From Cliona cf. orientalis (taxonomy: Eukaryota; Porifera; Demospongiae; Clionaida; Clionaidae): a stretch of 64,000 bases of DNA. The translations under genes were made by a program, and so were the position numbers. The notes beneath the pieces are model-generated. The model had not been told where the DNA came from. It searched no databases and saw only the letters and a program-made list of their open reading frames with translations. The DNA lies in assembly GCA_963930775.1 (NCBI GenBank), contig OZ005689.1:5704001-5768000 (forward strand), written 5' to 3'. Each line of letters begins with the position of its first letter. The stretch's first letter is position 1. This document shows, piece after piece, positions 23,789 to 63,991 of the stretch.

Positions 23789-23861
23789 ATAGATGAAGGT
23801 TGAAAATTTTCAGAAATCATTCATAATGTATAATATACCACAACCTAGTTACAATAAGTCC

Positions 23862-26549
23862 TCATGATATCAGCAGGTGGAGGGCTAACTCCTCATCCTC
23901 CATTAAGCTAGCTGGTTCAGGCTCAGTTCCAAGTTGTTTATGCTTCCGTTTGCTCCTTTTCTTTGATTTCACACTTTTATCTAGTTTCGGTCTCTTTTGC
24001 CGAATATCTTCTTCGTTACTCGATAAGAGTTCACTGTCTCCTTCTGAATCAGTCAGAGAGAGCCGGGATTGAGCAGGACTTTGCTCACCTTCATTCAGCT
24101 CACTCGGCAGCTGTTCTTCTGTCTCATCCTCAGAAGAGGAAGCCCCTACTAATCTCACTCCTTCACTAGCCACACCTTCTCCTCCGTCTTTCATCGCTTG
24201 ACGGGATTTCAATCTTTTCTCTCGGTGAGCGTTTCGGATCCTCTCCCTCTCACGTTTTCTGTCCATCTTGTCTCTTGAATGGAGCAGTTCTTTAGCCTTC
24301 TCTATTTTGATTCCACCAATTTTCACACGCTTTGTAGACCGCTCAAATTCATCAATTGAAATTGGTTGCAAAGACTGTTCATCGTCCGATTCTGAGCTAC
24401 TAGAATTATTGCTATTCTCCTCTTCGTTAGGATATTTAATTTTGTCTCCAGCGCTATCCTGATCAGCAGGTTCTCCATCCTCGTCAAACTTGATGTGCTG
24501 GTTGATCCTAATCTTCTTGTTGAGCAGCTTCTTGGCATGAGCCGATTTTGAGACAACCTTTTTGACGGAGGAACTCTTGCTTGCCTTGACTGGTGAGTCA
24601 GTAGGTAGCTCTTCTTCATCAGAATCATGGGGCTGAATTACTCTATGGATAATACCAAAAAAATAATTATGGTAGTTCATAGGTAAATCATTTGGGGGGG
24701 GGGGGATCTGAATCAACATGCATGCAGGAAATATCCTGATACTGTAATGCAGTGTTGCATTGATATTGTCTATGATGTGGAACGGAAAAGGCTCAAAGTC
24801 TTGATGTACAACTCCACCGAAAAGTACATTATGCGGTAGGTACATACACCATATGATTTCTCACCGTTTCACTTTCAAGATTGTGTTATCATCAGATTCT
24901 TCTTCACCGCTGTCTTCCAGGTCAGTGTCATTCTCACTCTCACCGTCACTCGCATCAATCTGTCTCTCTCCCTCCTCCTCCTCTTCAAATTCCCTGCTCT
25001 TCCTCTTCTTATCCTTCTTTGTGGAGACCTGCTTAGATTTCATAGCTCTTTGGAGGAATCGTATCCTCGGGGGTTGGGCCAGCCCCAGAGAGTGAGCGTA
25101 CTCGTCAGTTGGTAGTTTGTGAATGTCGAAAATCTGCTTGTTGGACTGCAAGTGGACGGAGCGTAAGTAACAGATGAAGCTTCGTTGAGCCCAGTGTTTC
25201 ATTTCTGGATCTTGCGCACAGAATGTGTCCATTTTTCCTTGAATTGACACCATCTTCTTGGGGTTTACTTTGATTTCCTCGATGGGGATCTTTTTCGCCT
25301 TGAGAGCTTCAAGCATTCCTTCCTCTTCGGACGGCAAGAGGAATAGAAGAGCTTTTCCGTCCTTTTCGTAGCGAGCCGTGCGACCTACGCGGTGGATGTA
25401 CGTGTTTGCGTCTTCCGGGCAGTCCAGTTGTACCACCCAATCCACAGCCGGGAAATCGAGACCTCTCGCAGCTATGTCCGTACAGAAGAGTACAGCTGCC
25501 TTCTTTCGACAAAAATCGTTATAGATAGCGACACGTTTCAATTGCTTCTGTCGACCGTAGAGTGCCATCAGTGGCACACCCGGGCGGAGCCTACGAAACG
25601 CCTCATAGACGAACTTCACCTGCTTGCAGCTCGACATGAACACGATCAATTTACACGATGTGTGGCTACGTAGAAAAGAGTAGAGTACGCACAATTTGTC
25701 CTGTAGCTCACACAGGATGTAGCTTTGTGATAGTCGGTGAGGGGTGCTGGACGCGGAGTGCTCGTGAACGGCCACGTACTCGGGATCCGAGAGGCTGAGT
25801 CGAGCGAGATCACGCACGGATTTCGTCTGTGTAGCCGAGAAGAGTAGCGTCTGCCGCTCGGTGGGTAGATTCTCGACGATGGCGTTCATTGTGCGCTCGA
25901 AGCCGAGATCGAGAATACGATCGGCCTCGTCGAGAACTAGGATCTTCAGCGAGGCGCAGTCAAAGTTGGCCGTTTGATCCATGTGCTGAAGTAGACGCCC
26001 AGGCGTACAAACCAAGATGTTCATGTGGTTGATTCGCTCTTTCTCCATGGCAACATCCTTACCACCGATAACTAGACCTGCGGAAAAGTCGTGACGGCAA
26101 CCAACCTTTCGTAGAACCTCAAAAGTCTGGTAAGCCAGCTCACGTGTCGGAGAGATGACCAAAGCGCCTATCCCGTCTAAGGGCGTCCAACGTTCTCGCC
26201 ACAGAAGCTCCAAGACGGGAACCAAGAAGGCGAGCGTCTTCCCCGAACCCGTTTTAGCCGCGCCGAGGATGTCTCTACCGTTTAGAGCGAGTGGAATGGC
26301 CTCTCGTTGGATTTCAGTCGGCACGGAATAGCCACAACTCTTCAGGCCGTCAAGGGTGTTCCGTGAGAGAGGTAAGTCGGTGAATTTGGTGATATCGCGA
26401 GCTTCTAAGTTCTCATACTCGGCCGTTATTCGTTCGATGTCTTTGAGTTGACTTTTCCACCTTGCTTCCCGTTTCTTAAACCCAGTTTTCGGTCCTTTCT
26501 GCTGCTTTCGTCGTCGCTTTCTCCCTCTTTTTTCACCTGACTCCGCCAT
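23862..26549 (-). CDS. DDX10: ATP-dependent RNA helicase DDX10 (Dbp4 family)
   Basis: Two exons, 26549-24865 and 24642-23862, join in frame (CG/A, Arg) to 821 aa; vertebrate DDX10 is close to 875 aa. DEAD-box motifs in order: Q motif FTDLPLSRNTLDGLKSCGY (56-74), Walker A AKTGSGKT (98-105), PTRELA (134-139), DEAD (207-210), SAT (238-240), ARGLDFP and HRVGRTAR (386-393). The family-typical region after helicase domain 2 (VNPKKMVSIQ ... AQRSFICYLRSVHLQ) is present. The tail is acidic and Ser-rich with KKRSKRKHK near the end, as expected of a nucleolar protein. Dbp4/DDX10 releases U14 and U3 snoRNPs during early 18S rRNA processing; that role is transferred from the family. The intron between the exons is 222 nt. 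Confidence 0.95.
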
Positions 26550-26836
26550 TGTCTTGTCCCACGTGGATAAAGAAATGCAATGGTAAAGGTCGTCGCATCA
26601 GCTTACTAGATGTGGCTTGTATATAATAATATTATTATATATTATGCAAGATAAGAGACGGTTATATACAATAATTATTTTATTGGCCCATGCACTCCAT
26701 CACCACTACTTTTGGCCTGTCCCCATTCTTCTTTCGTTTCTATAATATAGGTGACAATCCATTACTATCATAGTACAAGTAATAAAAGCATAATGATTAC
26801 AAACATTCATCCTCTATTATTATAGTTAGTGAATAA
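26550..26836 (-). promoter_or_regulatory. Short MMAA-DDX10 intergenic segment with MMAA poly(A) signal
   Basis: There are only 287 bp between the MMAA stop and the DDX10 ATG, on the same strand. AATAAA (minus strand, 26679-26684) fits MMAA 3'-end formation. The rest must contain the DDX10 promoter, unless both genes share a transcript. Confidence 0.5.
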
Positions 26837-29800
26837 TTAATTTTGAGAAGAGTACAAAAATTTGTCAAGCAGTACATCTGCAGCTGTTCCGGGAGCCATG
26901 CTTCCAGCCATCACCCTCTGCTCCATCGCTGCAATGTGACCAGCCATGGACGGATGTCTCTTAAACCTAAAAATTAATGATGGACAGTACCATAGTGTTA
27001 AATTCAGCACCTCTGATTATATACATGTATATACTACCTTAAGGACACTTTCGTTTGCGGGTACTAAATTTAGCGAAATTAGCGATTTGCCTAATTTTCG
27101 CTAAAAATTGTACCTGCAAATGTTAATTTTTCAACAATTTCGAATAAACAGAATGTTAATTTTAAAAACCGCCAAAATGAATACCCGCTAAATGCGCTAT
27201 TTCCGAAATGTGCTAAACTTTGTACCCGCAAATAATCGTAACCCTAAGGTACTCCTTAATTTTTATGAAAGGTCGTCACATTAGATATTTAATGCCTTAT
27301 GCATTGGAATGGAACACTTGAAATTGGGATTGAAATCTTGATAATTATGATAATAATTATCATAAAAAGCATATTCTGCACTAAAATTAATAATAAAGAT
27401 TATGCTAGACCTTTGCAAACAGGAGGCAAATATTCACAAGCATGTAAGCAGAGTCTTATCTGGCCCAAAAATTTACAGAACCTCTTGGGGAGGAAACACA
27501 CCTGGCTCTATAAATGCAGATAAAACCCTTGTAAGGAACATGCATAATTAGACACGTACATGTACCAGAGGCTTACTGGCACTGTCTATATACTGTAGCT
27601 TAGTACCTGTACTTCAGCTCCTGCTCAATGTGAGCCCACATCCATGACTTTTGCTGCTGCTTACGTTTCTCCACAAAGTCACCTGACCTCTGAAACACAA
27701 TCACATAGTAAGTAATCTTAATGTACACTTTATATACATGTAACATGTACATGTACCTTCATTTTCCTGTCGAACTCCAGAATGGCTGTCCAAATATCCT
27801 GTATACCTTTATTCTCCAGGGCAGACACTTTCAAAACCTGGAGCAAAAGCAAATATCACTCTTATAATATAATCATCTCATCTCTCTCCCTCCCTTTCTC
27901 CCTCCTATCCTTCCTCTCCTCTCCTCTATCTGTCTCTCTCCCCTCCCTCTCGCTCCCTCTCTGTCCCTCCCTCCGCCTCCCTCCCTCCCTCTCCCCCCCC
28001 CCCTCCCTCTCTCTCCCTCCCTTTTCCTGTCTCATAATCTCTCTTACCTTGGGACTCCACACTCTGTGTTTGGCCCTCAACAGCTTAAGAGCGCTAACAT
28101 ACTCCGCCTTTATCCTCCTTGCAGCCGGCAAAAGATCTCCGTCCGCCTTATTCACAATCACGAGGTCCGCTAGCTCCACGATGCCTCTCTTGATCCCCTG
28201 AAGCTCATCGCCGGCGGCCGGGGGGATAATGAGAACGAACATGTCCACCATGTCGCAGACGGCGATCTCCGACTGACCCACTCCGACCGTCTCCACGAGA
28301 ATGATGTCATAACCAGCAGCTGTGTTTGAAGAAGGATGGTACAGACAGGCTCATTGCTATTTAGCTTCTCATGCATACATGTAGCTCTATTTATCCACGT
28401 TCAACCCCAGGCCCTTTCAATTAGAAATTACCCCGGCGAGGGCGTTTTTTTTTTTTATTCTTTGGCCATTATTCCTTGAAACTCACTCCTGCACTAGCCC
28501 CCCTTCTATGTACATATTGTACATGTACATTTACATGTACATGCACACGTGTTAAATACCGTATTCACTCGATCAGACGCCGCAGCTACTATTTATTTCT
28601 TTGCACAAGATTATGCAGCATTTATTCGAGAGCAGTGACTATTCGAGAGTGGCATTCAGTAGCTGCCAGAGAGGCAATCTGTAGAGAAACAGTTGATTGA
28701 CATCACTGAACTACAATGTAGGAGATTCTGGCCCCTTTGCTGACGTAGAAGGTTAAAACTTGTTCTAGAAGACTGCTATGTCTTTATCGTTACTTGTCTT
28801 GTACCTACCATCGAGAATGAGTCACGAGGTATATTCACGTGCTGCATGCTCCTCAAAAAGTAGGGGTGGCACGGCTACTATTCGAGAGCGGCAGCTAATC
28901 GCGAGCGGCGTCTGATCGAGCGAATACAGTATGTGTATAACATACCTGTACACTCATCTACTCACCTTCACACAGGATTATAGCCTCATTGGTGTTCCTA
29001 GCCACACCCCCTAGACTCCCGCCAGAGGGGGTGGGGCGGATGTAGGCGTTTGGATCACGTGACAGCTGTGCCATCCTCGTCTTGTCTCCGAGGATGGAAC
29101 CACCAGTACGAGAGGAGGAAGGATCAACGGCCTAAAGTATGAAACAGATGAAACACTTCACATAAACCACTGAATCATTTCTGGGACAGAGCATTTCTGG
29201 GACAGAGCAGTTTTGGCCTGATATCCCCTGGCTATTGATGATCAAAGCACAATGAAATACTGCAACATTATTATTAGTTCCCAGGTTTTCAATGTCATTC
29301 GCACACATAGGGATGAGGCTAATTACTAACAGTCAGTGACAATTGATACATGTCCCTCACCAAACTTACCAGCACAGCCACCTTGAAGTCGAGGCCAGTT
29401 AGCATCTTCCCAAAGGACTCGATGAGAGTGGACTTACCCGCCCCAGGAGGCCCTGATAGGCCAATCCTGATGGTCGGCTTGAGTTTACCCAGCTGGTTCA
29501 GCTTGCTCTGATGGGAGAGAATCTTTGTCAGCAACCATTGAGCTTGCTTATGCTTGAACGGGTGTTTGGATTCAACTGTTGGAGGGTGGGGAGGGGAGGG
29601 AGGGAGGGAGAGAATATGAGATACAAGCAACAAGAAGAACACGGTATTAACAAGAGTATATAATGGTATGAGAGGAAAGAAGTGCTGATCCTGGAATTTT
29701 TCCAGGATCCGGCCGAGATTCAAACTTGGAACCATCTGATTACTAGTCAGATACTCTTACCATTGTACCACTGAGCTACTGGACAGATGGCAACAGAGTG

Positions 29801-31834
29801 TAGAATTTTTTCCAGGATTTCCTCTCATGCCTGTTAACATCTTTGCCTTCACCAGGCAGTAGGTAATAACCCTTATGTTTATTAAATAATGGGGGCGGTA
29901 TTAATTAATAAGCCATCTTGGTGTCCACCTGCCTGATTTGTGAACTAACCAAAGTGATATTCCTATATACATGTACATGTACAATGCATCAAGCAAAAAT
30001 CAGGCAAAAGGTGCAAAGTGTAATTCAGAGAATATACAAAATTCATATTTTAAATTCTTTAGGATTTTCATAGAGGGGATCATATGGTTTTTCAGGCCAT
30101 TACGTATCGAAGTGTTCCTAAGTCCCAATTTTTACTTGATGTGTTCACACATATTATATTATAGCTTGATTCCCAAGCTCCGGGGGAACAAGGCCAAGAG
30201 ACCAATGGCTTGACTAAAGGCTAATTGTATTCATACCCTACCACAGAGCCTTTGATGTACAGCCCCCCAAAGCATGCCAGTAAATCACCCTCCAGGTTGA
30301 CAGGGGTCACAGAGGTCAAATGGAAACCTACATGTACAGTAGCCAACCCATAACTACAGAGGTTGAACTAATTCACAACTTCCATATATGGTGAACACAC
30401 ACCTCCTAGTATGAATTATGACATCACATTGCCACTATAACCTATACCCTGTCCTCTCATCTCTACCTAGGCTATTCCCCCAGATCAGACTACTGTCTGG
30501 AGACCACTTCATGGAGGGGGGACTAAAACTCTCTGTACATGTAGCTATAGCCACTGCATTTAACTAGACTGCATCGGTATCTACATGTACATGTGTATTA
30601 TTTCGGTAACTGCTCACTGGCGTAATATGAACTTATTGTGGAAGATAGGAACATAAAATCTAAAAAACAATTATCAAACAGCATCAAAGTGTACATTATA
30701 ATATGTAGTAGATAGCAATTATATAAGCTTATAAACGGGACTGCTATCCTACCTGAAACAGAATTAAGGCCAGTCATGCTGGATACTCAACCGATCTTTC
30801 CCGAAATCTTACCTGTAGCTAGAGATTCCCGTCTGTATATGTACATGTACATGATGTACATGTACCATATATATAGCTACCATGTCAGTGTGTTCATGCT
30901 ACATGTACATGTACATGTACTGTACATTGTACAGTGATAATAGCCAACAATCAGTGGCTGCAATAAAAAAGTGGCCTTGGAGCTTGAACTACAACTAAGT
31001 AAGGAGGTGGCTGTATGCCTTACACAGTGACCACTATACACAGGTTAGACTATATTTGTCCTTATCTTGCTTACTGAGAGTGATTGCCTCAGCCAGTTTA
31101 GCCCTATTGCCTTTGTTCACTCCTCTCAGCAGATCCTTCACTTTCTCTGTCACCACCTCTGGGTCACCAGCCACAGCTGGTCTGATATTCCTCCGAATAT
31201 TATGCTCATGGTCCTTATCTTCAGAAGTTGGTGCATCTTCACCGAGAGCCGTTCTAATCAACTGAAACAGCTGAGTTGACGATTTATTGGTGTCATGTGA
31301 CTCTGTAGGTTTCTCTTCAGTGGGGTTGACTCTCTGCATCTGCTGTAGCTCTGGCGGTGATTTGTGACAATTACATAATAATGATGTCGTGGAAAATAGT
31401 CTCAATGATGGTTGGGTGATGATGGCAGTTTGGTACTCTCTATAAAACCGATGGCTAGATAAATGGGAATGAGTTCTTGAGTATCGACTGCCATAACAGT
31501 ATAAATTTCTTCTGTGAATGTTGGGCAACACTCTATCTCTATGAAGCTCTGGTTTGAGTCTGAGATTTGCACATGGAGTGATCGTGGAAGGCTGTTCATG
31601 TCCATGTAATGAACCACTGTGATGTGCCAACAACTGTGCCAGTACTGAAGAATGACGGACAAGTTGCACCACCATGGGAGAAGAACTGGAAAGCAGCTGT
31701 AAATGATTCCATTTTTATCTTCTGATTCATTAATTAATTAATAGTAACCACAAGACTGACAACAGGCTTACCCTGATCAAAGTTTGCCTAGTCAGCAATT
31801 TCGAGTGAAGCTGACACACTCCTAAACTTGACAT
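26837..31834 (-). CDS. MMAA: MMAA: mitochondrial G3E-type GTPase chaperone of methylmalonyl-CoA mutase
   Basis: Exons: 31834-31772, 31696-31075, 29575-29370, 29131-28966, 28319-28048, 27837-27757, 27689-27607, 26966-26837. They join to 1,623 nt, 540 aa. Exon 1 begins [21 protein letters not shown], a basic, acid-free leader typical of mitochondrial import. The core matches MMAA/Mea[12 protein letters not shown], Walker [10 protein letters not shown] (270-278), [32 protein letters not shown] (362-370), [11 protein letters not shown], base-specificity NKAD (409-412), [10 protein letters not shown]. The C-terminal part ([13 protein letters not shown]) is the family's dimerisation arm. It gates cobalamin loading and protects MUT. 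The region before the GTPase core, about 205 aa, is longer than in vertebrates and low in recognisable motifs. A shorter start at 31675 is possible but would lose the leader. Confidence 0.93.
27035..27251. mobile_element. Foldback MITE family F (217 bp)
   Basis: It has terminal TACCTTAAGG and CCTAAGGTA, with further pairing of tttgcgggtac against gtacccgcaaa. The interior has repeated gctaaa/tttagc words. It lies in the last MMAA intron. Confidence 0.75.
27880..28030. repeat. CT-rich low-complexity tract
   Basis: Irregular (CT/CCCT)n lies just downstream of the exon 5 donor of MMAA (minus strand). Any long reading frame across it is compositional. Confidence 0.8.
28557..28931. mobile_element. 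Foldback MITE family D (375 bp)
   Basis: The termini TACCGTATTCACTCGATCAG and CTGATCGAGCGAATACAGTA are inverted with few mismatches, and interior words attcgagagcgg/cgagagtggc repeat. It lies in an MMAA intron. Confidence 0.8.
29668..29833 (-). repeat. tRNA-core foldback repeat (tRNA-Thr-like)
   Basis: The minus strand reads like a tRNA: TAGCTCAGTGGTACAATGGTAAGAG (D-arm with extra bases), anticodon stem TCTGA/TCAGA around CTAGTAA (anticodon AGT), and T-arm with GTTTGAATC. The body is enclosed by inverted ATGAGAGGAA and TCCTGGAAAAA repeats. The extra D-arm bases and the weak acceptor argue for a SINE-like element, not a gene. It lies in the intron upstream of MMAA exon 3. Confidence 0.55.
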
Positions 31835-32485
31835 CTTCGTTCTTGTTTCTCTGATAACTTCAATAATATCTGAGTTAGTCTATGCTTAGTAAACGTACAC
31901 ACTGCACCTGGCCTTTTAGACCAGTCAGGACACAGGAAGAAGCAAGAGTTCAGGAAGGGTCACAGTCCAGACACCAAGTCTGCCAGCACGTGTGGGCGTG
32001 GTCATTCCCTTAAACCACGCCCAACAACCCCGATGTAGCCACGCCCAACAACAACCGATGTAGCTACGCCCACGCGATTGGTGTTAAAGTCCGCCTACTT
32101 TGCAGTCTCAGCTGTTGAGAGCGCGTGTTGCAGCGGGCAGATCTGTCTGGGACTGTTGTGTGTTCAGTGGTGCTCCTAGTCTGCCCGAAGACTGCTGCTG
32201 GGCGGCAGCTGTTGTGCAGAGAGGAAAATAAAGAACGCAGAGACAGCTAAAACTGGACTCAGCTGTAAATTTTACTGGATTCTAAAGTTCAAGAGTGTTT
32301 ATAGACGGTTTCTTTTGATACGCTGCGCTGATCAAAGCATATTTTGTCTTTGGCGTGATTTTCTGGGACTCTGGTGACATACACAGGTGCTCCGTGACAA
32401 ATTGGAGCCTGGAAGCCGTGGTCTAACCAACCGGCCCCTTCAACTCCGACATAGCTAGCTACTACTTGAGCAGCTGCAGCCAAGC
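31835..32485. promoter_or_regulatory. Divergent promoter region of MMAA and the collagen
   Basis: The start codons of MMAA (minus) and the collagen (plus) are 651 bp apart. No TATA box is clear on either side. A GC-richer core (about 31930-32240) contains repeated ccacgcccaac/ctacgcccac words. Promoter function is inferred from the gene layout. Confidence 0.5.
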
Positions 32486-60156
<27,671 letters not shown>

Positions 60157-60436
60157 TGTTCAATTTTGGACAAAGATTTAAACAGCTAGCTGTCACGGTT
60201 GCCTGTAATATATAGTAACAGTTATTAAGATAATAATATTATTACAAACCAAAATACAGGACTTGGGGTATGGTATGGTGTGGGGTTTATATAGCATTAA
60301 TTTTTCCTCTATTTTTTCCACTTTCACACAATTTTATAAGAAAATGTTTGTAGCTTTATAGTGTGTAGACTGCTCAATTTCTTTGTATTTTTGTGCATAC
60401 ATGTGTCATTCTTTCTAAAGTTACATTTTAGATCAT

Positions 60437-60442
60437 AATAAA
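60437..60442 (+). terminator. Poly(A) signal of the collagen
   Basis: AATAAA lies 281 nt after the stop codon, the first canonical signal in an AT-rich 3' UTR. Confidence 0.6.
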
Positions 60443-62636
60443 AGATTTAACCACGAGAAAGTCAGCTCTTTTGAATAATAATAATAATTATACCATAGTA
60501 TTTGGAGCACTAGTACTTGAATACCGTATAATAGTATTATAATTGCAGTTTGCAGTTGCTTCAAATTTTTGTGCCCATCCATAAGCCCCGTTTACACTAT
60601 GCCTTAAATCCAGTTTCCGTGTAAACACCTTAATCCACTTTTGATCATGTTCCAGATTAGAATCCACATCCTGATAAAGTAATGAGCCATGAAATTATTG
60701 TTAATCCAGATTAAGCACTATATATTATAATTGATGAGCAATAATTATTGGTTTTGCAAGGGTATTATATAATAATAATATACCTCCTGGTAATATCCTG
60801 TATCAAGAGATTTATTGTACTGCATGTCCGCATTTCGAAGATTTCACTGCAAAATTCTTGAGAAGCTGATTTCAGATTCCTGATTCCCAGAAAAATTATA
60901 TCTATGTATAGCTGTTACATAGCGCGATTGATCAATGTAGCTTAAATTGAGTTTATTAAGCAGTTCATTACTAAAATTTCAAGCACTTCATGAGCCAAAT
61001 TTTCTCCACACGTACACACACACACACGTATCAATTGCACTTCAATTATCTGAGGTCAATGTAAGGTCATTGCGTTATTGCATTATAGTACCCCCTGAGT
61101 GTCTAGTGTTTCAACAACAGAGATGGATAATTGTTACACTCACGTACACACACACACACACACACACATACACATAACATCATCAGATTCTGGCTAGTAC
61201 CATCGCAGATACGTACAACTATTGTGTAATGTTTGTGATAATTTTATTATAATGTCATATAATATAATATTATGTGTGTATACCTACTTGTGAGCGTGTA
61301 TATACGTAACTATGACATTTCCAATGCACCCATGGTCACATCACAAAAGTGTGTGTGTTCACAATGAGCATAATGAGATTACTACGCAGCATGCAGCTGA
61401 GATGGAGGTGGCTTCAATCTATTCCCTATGTACATGTGTACATTATATCTGCTGGGCAGATGGTTGTCAGTAGATCATAGCTGATGCTAGCTTAGTAACG
61501 CATCTCTTCAGTATCCTTTGTGTCAGTGATGTTGGCCCACTAATTAGTGAATTAGGATCATTATGTATCCAATTAGGCTGGCTGGAATGCATGACGACAG
61601 CATGGATGATGAATTCCACAATGGCATAACATCACATCATGGAATCCAGGTAGCATGCATGCTCTTTGGCTGGACTGAAGGATGTGGTCACCAAGGGTAT
61701 TGAATATATGACATTGTCATGCAACTCCAATGTAATTATAATTATTAGTTCACTGTTTTACAAAAGCAGTGGCCATACACAGCACACATAACTTGCATCA
61801 TCCAAATGTCTCACTGAGGAAGTCCCAGATTGTCAATCCCTTTTGTATGCATTGTGCACTTAGTAGTTATTTTTGCATCATGCATAATAATAATAATACT
61901 CCCCTCTCTCCAACCACCACTGATATGCAGTGTATATATCCCTGTATGTAGTCTAGTGCCCTTACTAGTTATTTTGCATCATGCATAATATTATCTCTCC
62001 AATCTCCCTTGTGCTCTCCAACCACTACTGATATTCAGTGTATCCCTGCTTATTGGCCATCACCTAGCAACCAAAGTTTTTATAGGCAAATTGCCGGCCA
62101 CCACAGGGGTGTGGGTGATCATAGGGTAGGCCAATTATGAGAGGGGGTCATGGGCCAATAAGACAGTTACAAGACCTTAATTGGGGTGCATTTGACCATG
62201 CATCTCATGCACCCCAATTAAGGTCTTGTAACTATAACATGTAGTCTAGTGCCCTTACTAGTTATTTTGCATCATGCATAATATTATTATCTCTCCAATC
62301 TCCCTTGTGCTCTCCAACCACTACTGATATTCAGTGTATCCCTGCATGTAGTCTAGTGCCCAGCCTCCCTGATCCTTTTCAATGCACAGAGCCAAGGCTG
62401 GGTATGAGGTTACCCTGCATGAGCTACCTTGACAATGTTTAAAGTTTAATATTGTTGAAATAATTGCTATAAGGTAAAAATTCTAGTCAAGACAGAAACA
62501 AAAAAAAGAATCACAGAAATCATGAAATAAATGATATCGATGATCAACAATATAACCGCCGTGATAAGTGATCGATATGCAGTTTAGATTGGAACATGTG
62601 GATAGTGGGTTCAAGCTCAGTCAAGAGGTCAAGAGG
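60443..62636. other. Intergenic region between collagen and ETS gene (convergent)
   Basis: No gene is seen. Contents: (CA)n at 61015-61030 and 61147-61170; three related blocks of about 100 bp (61845-61945, 61945-62050, 62236-62345) containing gttattttgcatcatgcataat and cactgatatncagtgta; and a perfect 25-bp hairpin between the last two. Confidence 0.6.
62166..62232. repeat. Perfect 25-bp-arm hairpin
   Basis: Arms 62166-62190 and 62208-62232 (GTTACAAGACCTTAATTGGG..) are exact reverse complements around 17 nt. Confidence 0.85.
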
Positions 62637-63991
62637 TCAGGAGGTCAGAGTGAACAGGCTGGTCCTTTTGTTTTCGATGATGTACTTCTGAATATCGAAA
62701 GCGAACTTGAATGTGTAGCGTTTTCCGGGCACCTTGTCCATGATGCCCTGGCTGTAGTAGTATCGTAGTGAGCGACTCATCTTGTCGTACGTCATCTGCG
62801 GCTTGTTCTTGTGTGCGCCCCAAAGTCCAACAACCGCTTCGGGATTGACGATGTTGAACTCGTACTCGTTGCCTGTCCATTGGATGATGCTGCCGTGGTT
62901 TGGGGTGAGCAGGAGGTCCAGAAGAAACTCCCACAGCTGAAGGTGACCTTTATCTGTGAGTGCGTGTGCATGTGGTGGTGGGATGAGTTTATAAAATTGG
63001 GCATTTGTGTGTGCGTGCGTGGTGTGTGTGTGGTTTATATTGTGTGATGATTAGACAAAGGTGGGGAGAATAGAGAGGGAGAGAGAGAGAAAGAGAGAGA
63101 GCTGTGCTGTACACTACAGAAATGCAGTGCCATTATAATATAATTATTATATAGACAATACTTACATCCAGAAGTCTTGCAGTTTTCTCCACCATGCACC
63201 GACACCTTGTCTATCCCTTCATCATCACTTTCTGAAGCTGTTGCACATTCTATTGCTCCTCCTTCATCCTCACTGTCCACCTGCGTCCCCTCAGTATCAA
63301 CTCTGATCCGCTTAGCTTCATTTAGGCCTGTGGAATCGTTTCTTAGTCGTTTTTTAGCTTTTGCAATCTGCAGTGAAGTAGAGTGTATACCATGGTTTCT
63401 CTCTAGCTCCTTGTCCTTTTCAGCCTCCACTACACCACCGATGGGTACTGCCAAAGGAGCAGCTGCTTGTGCTGTCAGAGCTGAATTTACAGCTGCAGCT
63501 TGCACTGCTGTGAGGTGGTGGGAGGAGCCATCCGTGGCAGCTGCTGCCGGTAAATAGCAGTACATTGGTGAAGGGATAGCAGGGCTGGTCAGTGAAGTAG
63601 CAAGCGAAGGAAGATTAAGGCTTGCTGCCGCAGTTAGAGCTGGCACCTGAATGGCCGTGGTACCTCCGCAAACTGTCGGACTTGCAGCAGCTGTTCCACC
63701 GGCAGCAGCTGCAATCATGATGGGTTGGACTGCAGTGGCACCTCCGGCAGCCGCAGCACCTGCAGCGGCAGTAGCGAGAGGATTGAGCATGATGTAGTAG
63801 CCTTTCAGGGGCGAGGGGAGTGTGGGCGTGAGAGTAGCTGCAGTGGTCGGCGGAACAGCTGCAGCATAGCTAAGGAGAGGCAAACTAGTTTGTTGTATCT
63901 GGGCGGTAGTGGGCAGTGAAAAAGGTGAAGGAGTTGCATTGAGGGACAGTCTACTTAATACTTGAGAAGTTCCTCCGGCAGCTGTAGGCGC
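62637..63991 (-). CDS. ETS-domain transcription factor (5' partial)
   Basis: The last exon, 62953-62637, encodes a complete ETS domain at the C-terminus: HLQLWEFLLDLL, SIIQWTGNEYEF, VVGLWGAHKNKPQMTYDKMS, RSLRYYYSQGIMDKV, PGKRYTFKF, ending TLTS. The winged helix with recognition helix RSLRYYY binds GGAA/T. The exon before it, from a donor at 63165/63166 leftwards to at least 63991, joins in phase (T/AT, Tyr). It encodes an Ala-, Thr- and Pro-rich region with an acidic/basic segment (KKRLRND, KRIRVD), plausibly an activation domain. A possible acceptor (ttacag) lies at 63994-63992 on the minus strand, but the frame also stays open to the window edge. GIM-KV-G-RY-YKF is closest to PEA3/ERG-type ETS proteins; subfamily is not certain. 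Confidence 0.88.

Noticed and set aside
26690-26756. Small minus-strand exon ending PKVVVMECMGQ
   Set aside because: It follows an AG and ends in a stop, but it lies after the well-supported MMAA stop and overlaps the poly(A) region; no known family match.
28476-28700. Plus-strand reading frame of about 74 codons
   Set aside because: It falls within the family D foldback element and has no protein-like features.
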